Of a DNA stretch of 27,466 nucleotides, positions 1-8,166 are shown in pieces. The position numbers were made by a program, and so were the translations under genes. This DNA comes from Lunasporangiospora selenospora (taxonomy: Eukaryota; Mortierellomycota; Mortierellomycetes; Mortierellales; Mortierellaceae), in NCBI GenBank assembly GCA_015680635.1, contig JAABOA010000026.1, positions 1 to 27,466 of the forward strand. Direction: 5' to 3'. Every line of letters begins with the position of its first letter. The first letter of the stretch is position 1. The notes under the pieces were generated by a model, which was not told the origin of the DNA, ran no database searches, and saw only the letters and a list, made by a program, of their open reading frames with translations.

Positions 1-3000
1 GCAATTTCTTAGAGTGAAAAAAAAAAAGAAAAGAGAAAAGGAAAAAACGAAATGTCAGCCCAGCGACGTATATGTATTGTTAACCTTGACTCCTCTTCAC
101 GACTTGCTCATTTCGTCATTGTCAAGACACCAAAACTTACATTGACTTTGGACTGGACTTCCTTGACAACATGCTCGTATCTTCCCAGTTGCTGCTGCAT
201 AGCTTCCAATTCATCTTTTGAAAATTGAACCTGCACTTCCAGTCGTTGACGTTGCTTCTCAAACATCTCAAACTTTTGGTCAATCTCATGCCTCAGGCTG
301 CTATTGGCCTTGAAAAGTCCAACCTCGAGAGATGTTTTCAGGGCTTGAGAGGATCCCATAGAAGGTTGTCGCGGTAGATGATTCATACTACCACCCAGTC
401 GACCCGATCCGGAGCTAATGCCACCATCAAATTCCTGGGCTTTAGATCCATTCTGATCTCGTGGAGAACCACCTTCAGAGCAGATATCCAAGAGTAGTTT
501 CAGGTGCTTATTCTTGAACTCCATATGAGATTGTACATTTTCGAGAACACTAAATGGAAAAAAAGACATCGGGAAGATAAAGGCACATTGTTAGCTACTG
601 TAATATACACCGGTTGAGCAAATCTCTCTCTCTCTCTCTCTCTCTCTCCCCCCCCTGCAACCAACCATCACTTACTCAATTTTCGCTGTGAGACTGTTGA
701 GCGTCTCGTGTGCACCTTTCCGTTCCGCATTCCGGCTTTCTTTGACCCGGTAGAGCTCCTCATAAAGTTTACGAAGTCTTTCGTTCCACCGAGCCTTTTC
801 GTTCATATGTGATCGTTGCAGGGCAGCAAGTTTGCGCTCCATTTCAACTCCCTTGATACCTTGATTTTTTCCAGACTGATCTTTCAATTCAAGAAGGGCA
901 TGGTCCAATCGTTGCTACATTATTAAGAAATAAGATGTTTGTCCCGCAAATCGAGTGACACAAGGATTGGTTAGTATATAGCCAGGGAAGGAGCAGAGGT
1001 ACATAAACTTATGTATGATATCAGAGTCTTCTTAGCTCTGTGCAGGACGCGGAATATCGGTCACTTCGCTCGAGGTATAACCTCAAAATCTATGAGGAGC
1101 AGCTCTTTTAAATGACCACCGAGCCATATTCTCCATTCAGGAAAATCTGGCTCCTTTTTGCTCTTCGAAGATCATCCTGTGACCCATTCGTATCTAGCAT
1201 GAATAGGTCACTGCATTGAACGAAACACCTTTGTAGGGTATCTCGGCCAAATTCTTCGTGTGTGTGTGTGTGTGTGTGTGTGTGCAGAGAAGAAAAGCGT
1301 CTTTCCTTGAAAAGGCACTGAGGCTAAGAGAAAGGGAAAGGAAAGGTCGTCTTTGCACTTACTCGCAACTCATCCATCGCGATTCGCTTCCTTCCAAGCT
1401 CCTCTCTCAACTCTCCATTCTCAGTTCGCCGCTTCACTGCATCTTCTCTCAATTTTCGTTGATTATTAACAGCGGTCTGGACTGCTGTGTTATATCGATC
1501 CATTTCTCCAAACTTCAGGTCGAGTTGCTTCACGAAATCACTGTAGATTTTTTTTTTTTTAAAAAAAGAAACCCATGTTAGTAATTTGGCATGCTCTTCA
1601 ATAACAGCAAGGGTAGATAAGATAGAGTGTTACTTACGATAGCATTTCGACAGTTTTTGATTCCACCTGCTTGAGCTTTCTCTCAAAGTCATTATATAGC
1701 CTACCGAGCGTTCTCAAGCGTGATATCAAAAGGGTCGAGAAATTTTCGAAATTGGCAGATGGTTTAGGCGGGACATATCCATCCGTTCGCTTGTCGGCTC
1801 CAAGGATCTTCTCCAGGTGTTGTAGAACTGCATAAAGGAGCGTATCTCGGTCAATAATTCCCTCCTTTGAGGCTTCACCGTTTGTATTTCCAATTTGTTG
1901 CCTTTGAGCGCTCTCCAGTTCCAGTTCTGTAATGCGTGTCTTGAGTCTTGAAATGGCCACGTTTTTATCACGGAGCTCTGTTTCCAAATTTGCTAATGTG
2001 TCATTCAGCTTACTGTTCAGAGCAGCCTGTGCAGACGGTGGATTAAAGAGGTATAGTGTATATTAGTCGTTAGAAAAGGAATCATCCAGCCTACTAGGTA
2101 ACCAGTACCAATGGTTTATATCTGGAGAGCATACAACACTTACTAGTCTTTGTGCTTCTTCTGATTTAGTTCCCAAAACATCTTTACTTTCTGCCCACGA
2201 GGTCCTGTCCCTTTCGAATTTTTGCCTTAATTCTTCCAGCTCCGTCGACACCTTTAGCAGGTCCTATTTGCGGGTAGAAAAAAGAGAACAAGGGCAAAAG
2301 TTAAGTTACTACCAAAGTTCTTTTTCTATACAAACATTGGGGATTAACTGGGAGCTGTCTTTTACTTACTGTATTCAGCTCTTCAAGGTCTTTATCCTTA
2401 TCCTCAATTTCCTTCAAAACTAGACCGATCTGGTCCTCCCGCTCGTCTAGCTCATTCTTGAGAACATCATTCTCCTCGCTGAGAGCATCAAGCTCCTAGC
2501 GTTCAAATATAAAAAAACAACAATGATAAGCCTCTGGGTACTTTTGAACTTCAATAGCCCATTAGTGTGGTACTCTGGATGTGTACCATCCCACCTACCT
2601 CTTGCATGGCATCCATCTCCTTTGCATGTTGGCGCTCCAGAGCTCTGTGTTCTTCATTCCATTGCTTTTGCTTCTTCTCTTCCAGCTTGTAAAAACTGCT
2701 TTCCATAGCAAGTAGCCGTTCGTTCTCCACCTCCAGTTCCTGGTTTTTTTGCTCGATTGTCACCATATCATTTTGGAGCCTGTCGTGCTGCTGACGCAAA
2801 ATCGTGGACGCTTTTAGGTTTGCTGAAGATCCCGATTGTAGTTTCTGTTTATCAAGAGGCCCAGTTAGCTTCCAGACCTTCAAAATCAGCAAAATCAGAC
2901 AAACAAATAAAACAAAAAAGCTACAAGTGCGACCCTAGGTCAGACATACTGCATTCAATGCTCGAACAATCTCCTGATTTGTTTCCTCCGAGTCTTTTTT

Positions 3001-4719
3001 GGCCGCCTCCAGTCGCTGGTACTCCTTCTCCATAGCGTCAAGCTTGAAGTATACTTCATCCAATTCCGTAATTTTGTCCTGCATTTCCAGGTAGAATTGG
3101 TTTTCCACCTCGTTAATCTTTAACTCGAATCCTTTCTCGTAGTCCTCTGCATTTCGAATAGTTTGCAGCAGCTGGTCACGTTCCTCAGCCCAGTCCTCTG
3201 GAAGTGGTTGTTGATTGCCCTGCTTCTGGTTCAGGGCTCTTGAAAGCCTTTCATTTTCAAGCCTTTCATTTTTCAGTTCTTCTTCGTACTGCTGTCGCTC
3301 AAGTTGAAAATCATCTGTTGGGCCAGTTCTTTCAGATTGTAATCTACTCACTTCCTAAATGTAAACAGAGCATAGACAAACTAGTTGTAAGTATTGTAGG
3401 CTCTGCGCAGGGAACCTCAGCTCATTCTCCGCAAAGCTTGTAGCAAACCTTCTCAAGGCTCCGGATCATATCCTGAGCTATCTCGTTGTTCCGCTCCGAC
3501 TCGAGATAACGTTGCTCCCAATCATCCTCTGTGTGAGATCTTTGCAGGGATGCGTGAAGCCGCCCCTGGAGCTCTTGAATCTGCCCTTCGCAATTCTCCA
3601 CTAGTTCCTGGAGATCATTGGTTTTAGCAGCTTGCTCCTCAAGCTCAGCAACACGTTGCCGAAGTTGTGCCATTTCGCTATCTCTTTGACTGATATCCGC
3701 ACTCATAGACTCCAGCTCAGCCTCAAGCTGTCGAATCATCTCTTTGAGCTGAGTACACTCTGCAGATGTAGTTTGATGTTCCCTTTCCTGATCCTCAGTC
3801 ATGCCATGAGGGAGATCACAGTTCTTTTGCTTCTGAAGGGCTTCAATAGCATTGAGAGCTTCTCTCAGTCGCTCCTTGAACATCTTTAGTTCCCGGTCCA
3901 AATCCCGCACTTTTTGTTTCAGCATAATATTCTAATGGTTCACAAAGAGGAGCAATATCCACAGCATTTTAGTCTTCTGATCAAAAACTATCCTGGGCAG
4001 AGTCAGATAGTCCATTTTTGTTAGTAAGGATTCGTTACCATTTGCAGATTCTTATCCATGTTTTCGGACGAATACTCGTTCAGTTTCTCGTGCAGATGGG
4101 ATATTGCGATTTTGAGCCCAAAGTTCTCATGGTGAAGCTTCTCAATTTCCTAGGGTTTGTAAACCGTGCGGTGTTTGGGCGTAGACAGCATTGACAGTGT
4201 TAGTGTTTACTTTCCCCTTTCCTACAACACCATTCACCCAACCTCCTCTGATATGCACCCTTTACTGTTGTATCCAGTGGTAAGCGCCCCTCTGACACGA
4301 ACCTTCTCCTGCTCCTTGAGCGTCTTGGGCGCAGGTTTGCCACTAGGGTTCTTCCAGTGTTCTATCGTCCGCGAGCGCTTAATCATGCTCCCAACCATAC
4401 TACTATCTGACATTCCCTGTGCACTCATGCGTCCACTGGGCTGGGTTATTTGCTGCTGCTGCTGCTGCTGCTCATACTGTTGTACTTGTTGCTGCTGTTG
4501 CTGCTGTTGCATCGACTCGTCCAGGTTGATGTCAGCTTCAATGTCGTTAAAGTTGAGGTCAATCCTGGACTCTTCTCCATCCTCCAGGCTCATGTTGGTC
4601 TCTTCGTCATCAGTGTCCTTGGCACCATTTTTGAGAGTGTATCCATATTCACTCAAATCATAAGGAAGAGGAAGAGATTCTTGTTCTGGCGAGTCTGTCC
4701 ACTTGACTGCAGCTGCCAT
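1..4719 (-). CDS. CM1-domain coiled-coil protein (Mto1/Pcp1/ApsB-like gamma-tubulin-complex receptor), 3'-truncated
   Basis: Proteins with Centrosomin motif 1 recruit gamma-tubulin complexes to spindle pole bodies or cytoplasmic MTOCs. Exons, reading leftwards: 4719-4303, 4149-4039, 3931-3449, 3354-2950, 2844-2599, 2495-2370, 2263-2144, 2026-1638, 1540-1363, 914-676, 549-141 and probably 7-1; all phases agree, giving about 1,043 residues before the window edge. The N-terminus is acidic and carries a polyglutamine tract. CM1 lies at about residues 134-165, with LKEQEK ending exon 1 and EIEKLHHENFGLKIAI opening exon 2. Almost everything after it is predicted coiled coil rich in E, Q, K, L and R, with a Ser/Gly-rich break in exon 549-141. 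The ATG at 4719 sits one base after a good splice acceptor, so a 5' UTR intron or an upstream coding exon is possible. Seen: CM1 and the coiled coil. Inferred: the MTOC role. The choice between Mto1, Pcp1 and ApsB type cannot be made without the C-terminus. Confidence 0.82.
623..655. repeat. (TC)13 microsatellite followed by a C run, in an intron of the CM1 gene
   Basis: TC is repeated 13 times (623-648) and runs into eight C in total (648-655). It lies in the intron between exons 914-676 and 549-141, where the transcript strand reads as a purine repeat close to the 5' splice site. Confidence 0.95.
1258..1284. repeat. (GT)n microsatellite in the longest CM1-gene intron
   Basis: A 27-nt uninterrupted GT repeat lies inside the 448-nt intron (1362-915). 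That intron is about four times the usual length in this gene. The rest of it shows no coiled-coil coding sequence or other recognisable element on either strand. Confidence 0.95.
4450..4509 (-). repeat. Polyglutamine-coding CAG/CAA tract in the CM1 gene
   Basis: Twenty codons read on the minus strand as eight Q, V, two Q, Y, E, seven Q. CAG and CAA are mixed in the first half, while the second half is nearly pure CAG and is the more slippage-prone part. The tract lies in the low-complexity acidic N-terminal region, upstream of CM1. Confidence 0.95.
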
Positions 4720-5602
4720 CCTGAAAAGAAAACGTTGGTCAGGTCGAGGATGTTGCAGCTGAAGCTGACTGCTGATGGGCCTTTTAGATCAGGAGTCGAG
4801 GTGCGGGATGAATCAGCTCACACGGGTAGGATGGTGCAATGTGAGTACTGACAGTCGATTCCATGCACAGGCACAACTGAAGCAGGGCAACAGATGGTCG
4901 AATAAGAAAAAAAGACTCAGGCACCGAAAATGAGAGGACGGATGTTTGAGGGACCTTTTTCTCTCTCTCTCTCTGTCTCTTTTTATCTCTTTTTCTCCGC
5001 TCTGGTAGCTTGGCTTGTTGCGCTGAAGAATCGTAGGAGGGGGAGGATGTACAGGTGAGGGGGGAGGATTGGCCTGAGGACCGGTAATTCATCAGTCGTC
5101 AAAAAGAAAAAGGAGTGGAAGGAGGAATCAGCAAAAGACCAGAGAGAGAGAGGAGTGATGCTGACCTGAAGAGAGCTGCAGAAAAGAGGGGAGTCGCTCT
5201 CTTTTGAACTGATTTCTCTCGCTTTCCTTAAATACACGTAAATTTGGGTGTCCCCAAAATACATGTTTTTTTTTTGCTTTTCAAAAGTATGCAAGTGAGG
5301 AGTAGCTCTCACCACACCACGCGCCAGGAGTGGTATTGTGTACCGTTGCAAAGCAGCCTCAAAGTGAGGTTCACGACTCAGTAGATCAATCCAGCTTGGA
5401 AAAAAGACTTTTATTGTCAACCAGGGCGATTGATTTGCAGGTAGGGGGAGCCTCGAAGGAAATTTTAAGTCCCCCTTTGCTGTAGAAATGCTTTTTTTCT
5501 TTCTTTGTGCCCACTCATTTGCTCCAAGCGACTCAGGATCGACTTCAATCACAGAGCAAGCAAAGGAGCCTTGGCGTTGTTCACTGATTTACATAACCTA
5601 CC
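4720..5602. promoter_or_regulatory. Divergent intergenic region between the CM1 gene and INTS11
   Basis: This 883-bp spacer must hold both promoters and 5' UTRs. It contains (CT)7 at 4961-4974, (AG)6 at 5141-5152, other purine/pyrimidine tracts, and an inverted CCAAT (ATTGG, 5068-5072). Just upstream of the CM1 start codon, minus-strand CTGAC (4742-4738), a pyrimidine stretch and an AG at 4722-4721 look like a branch site and 3' splice site. A 189-codon minus-strand open frame (5552-4983) resembles no family I know. No RNA gene was recognised. Confidence 0.6.
4961..4974. repeat. (CT)7 tract in the divergent intergenic region
   Basis: A simple dinucleotide tract inside a longer pyrimidine-rich stretch (about 4955-5000). 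Such tracts are common in fungal promoters and 5' UTRs; no specific function can be assigned. Confidence 0.9.
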
Positions 5603-7775
5603 ATGACCATCCAGATTGTGCCCCTCGGTGCGGGACAGGATGTTGGCCGAAGCTGCATCCTCGTCACTATTGGAGGAAAGAACATTATGCTGGACTGTGG
5701 AATGCACATGGGTTTCAATGGTACGTCTACTTACTAAGGCCCCATCAGCAGATTCTGAGTTTTATAAAATGGTGGTCTTTGCACAAGCATACTCAATCAA
5801 GCTGACCACTCTTCTCCACATGTGGTTTTTTTTAACCTGCTATACAACCTGTGGGTACCACACAATAGACGAGCGAAGATTTCCAGATTTCTCTTATATC
5901 TCAAAGACAGGAGACTTTACAGAGATGTTGGATTGTGTTATCATATCTCATTTCCATCTCGACCACTGTGGTGCCTTGCCCTTCTTCACCGAGATGTGTG
6001 GATACGACGGAAATATTTACATGACTCACCCCACCAAGGCCATCTGCCCCATTCTCCTCGAGGACTACCGCAAGATCTCGGTCGATCGAAAGGGAGAGCG
6101 CAATTTTTTCACGAGTCAGAACATCAAGGACTGCATGAAAAAGGTGATTGCTGTCAATCTACACCAGACCATTCATGTCGATGATGAACTCGAGATTTGT
6201 GCCTACTATGCGGGACATGTGCTTGGCGCTGCTATGTTTTATATTCGTGTCGGCGAAGAGTCGTTGGTCTACACGGGTGATTACAACATGACACCGGATC
6301 GACATTTGGGAAGCGCATGGATTGACAAGGTGCGACCTGACGTCTTGATCACGGAGTCAACCTATGCCACCACGATCCGTGACTCGAAGCGTTCTCGCGA
6401 GCGAGATTTCTTGAAGAAGGTGCACGACTGTGTTGCTGACGGTGGCAATGTCATCATTCCAGTCTTTGCCTTGGGACGTGCTCAGGAACTTTGTATTTTG
6501 ATCGAGACCTATTGGGAGCGCATGGATCTCAAGGTTCCCATCTACTTTTCAGCCGGTTTGACAGAGAAAGCAAACCATTTCTATCGACTCTTCATCAATT
6601 GGACCAACGAAAAGATCAAGAGTACCTTTGTGCATCGCAACATGTTTGATTTCAAACACATCAAATCTTGGGACCGATCTTATATCGACAATCCGGGACC
6701 CATGGTCGTCTTTGCAACTCCAGGAATGTTGCACAGTGGAACATCACTAGAGCTCTTCAAAAAGTGGGCCCCCAATCCAAAGAACATGGTTATCATGCCT
6801 GGATACTGTGTTGCAGGAACCGTCGGATCAAAGGTCCTCGCTGGCGAGAAAAAGATTCAAATTGATGCCTTTACCAGTGTTGAGGTCAACCTTCAAGTCA
6901 AGAACCTCTCGTTCAGTGCACATGCCGACGCAAAGGGAATCATGCAGCTTATCCGCCAATGTGAAGCCAAGAATGTTGTCTTGGTGCATGGTGAAAAGAG
7001 CTCTATGGGATTCCTGAAATCCAGGATCATGTCCGAGTTTGGTATTCCATGTTTCGACCCTGCAAACGGCACGACTGTCAGTATTGAGACATCTCATGTT
7101 ATCCCCATTGAGATGTCCGCCAGCCTACTCAAGCAACACCTGATTCGCCAAACTGAATCCACGGACCCTGTGAACGAAGGAATGACCTCTGCTAGTAGCC
7201 CCGAGGAAAGTTCTGATGACAGCTCGGAATCATTTAAGCCAAAGACTCCTTCCACGGTCCGACCAAAAGATAAGGTTTTGATCCAAGGAGTATTGGTGAT
7301 GGACGATGGTAAGCCAATCCGACTTGAAGATGCGGACGAGGCTTTGGAAAAGATTGGTATGGCAAAGCACAAGGTCCGGTTTGAGGTCAGGAAAGCCTAC
7401 AATGCAACTGCACTCCGACTTGCTGTAGAGGAAGCGGATCACTATCAGTCACTGGATACTCAAGGCGCATCAAATGATGGCGACGTCAAAATGGATCAAC
7501 CTCCAGCTGAGGACTTTTACAAGGACTGGGATGCTGACGCATTTGCTTTGGATCTCGTCTATGTGGCTCTCCAGCGAGCTATTGGGGGTCATATTGCTAT
7601 CTCTCGAGAGAATGAGGGGGGTGCGATTGTTGTTCGGAGCGTCAAGATTAGGGCACCAACTGATAAGGACGACTTTGAAAAGGGTGGCATCCTCGTTGGA
7701 TGGGATTATCAGGACGAGGACCTTGCGACTAGGATACTTTCCATTGTCACACTTGCTCTCACGACAAGTCGTTAA
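5603..7775 (+). CDS. INTS11: Integrator complex subunit 11, MBL/beta-CASP RNA endonuclease
   Basis: INTS11 is the zinc-dependent nuclease that cuts nascent snRNA and attenuated Pol II transcripts in the nucleus, working with INTS9. Two exons (5603-5720 and 5869-7775; GT-AG intron 5721-5868) encode 674 aa. The start reads [19 protein letters not shown] and matches the family N-terminus. Metal and catalytic residues are present: HFHLDH (67-72), AGHVLGA with H156, GDYN with D177, and E202 in ITESTY. The beta-CASP region includes [19 protein letters not shown] and [13 protein letters not shown] Ser/Glu-rich linker (about 7150-7270) precedes an INTS11-type C-terminal domain ending in [13 protein letters not shown]. 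Metazoan INTS11 is about 600 aa; the extra length lies in the linker and C-terminal loops. CPSF73 (Ysh1) and RNase J were rejected because motifs and C-terminus follow INTS11 throughout. It is convergent with VPS15, 137 bp away. Confidence 0.97.
5721..5868 (+). other. INTS11: Intron 1 of INTS11
   Basis: The donor is GTACGT and the acceptor ACAATAG. It splits the codon for D40 (G|AC), joining GMHMGFN to [11 protein letters not shown], which restores the conserved family sequence exactly. Reading through the donor loses the conserved N-terminus, and a Met inside the downstream open frame (5616) is out of frame with it. Confidence 0.93.
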
Positions 7776-7912
7776 GGTGACTCGGCTAGGGACAACATGC
7801 TCTTTTTGGCCATCAAGGATCATTCCACTGTTTGTACTATACTTTATAAATATAAGTCGCACCATCTCGCTCATGAAGTTTATTGATAAGTAGAGTGGTG
7901 GTAGTGATTACC
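7776..7912. other. Tail-to-tail 3' UTR spacer between INTS11 and VPS15
   Basis: Only 137 bp separate the two stop codons. An A/T-rich TATAAATATAA (about 7845-7855) could serve INTS11 polyadenylation. VPS15 has a canonical signal on the other strand. Both mature 3' UTRs must fit here or overlap antisense. Confidence 0.7.
7879..7884 (-). terminator. AATAAA polyadenylation signal for VPS15
   Basis: The plus strand reads TTTATT, giving AATAAA on the minus strand about 29 nt after the VPS15 stop codon (7915-7913), a normal distance. Cleavage 10-30 nt further would fall around 7850-7870. Confidence 0.7.
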
Positions 7913-8130
7913 CTAACTATACACTTTGATCACGCCATCGCGGTCACCAGATATGAGCATCATGCATGGGAATTCTGTCAGTGCAATATCCATAATAGCA
8001 TCCAGATGGTTTCGCAATAACTGTTGTTGCTGGACGGTAATGACATTGCTTCTTCCACTCAACCGTGGCTTTGTGGATTGCAAAGGTGTCACTTCATAGT
8101 GCACCGGAAGTCCTTCGAATTTCAGAGTCC

Positions 8131-8166
<36 letters not shown>

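Noticed and set aside
1258-1581. Plus-strand open frame starting in the GT repeat
   Set aside because: It begins in a microsatellite and crosses intron and antisense exon sequence of the CM1 gene.
4166-4663. Plus-strand open frame with a cysteine run
   Set aside because: The run is the CAG/CAA polyglutamine tract read on the wrong strand.
4983-5552. 189-codon minus-strand open frame in the CM1/INTS11 intergenic region
   Set aside because: Low-complexity composition produced by pyrimidine tracts, no recognisable domain, and overlap with the expected promoters; kept only as a remark.
5616-5868. Continuous INTS11 reading from 5616 without an intron
   Set aside because: That frame lacks the conserved [15 protein letters not shown] start; splicing 5720 to 5869 restores the family sequence exactly.
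5603-7775. CPSF73/Ysh1 identity for the beta-CASP nuclease
   Set aside because: Residues around the active site, the beta-CASP region and the C-terminal domain match INTS11, not CPSF73.
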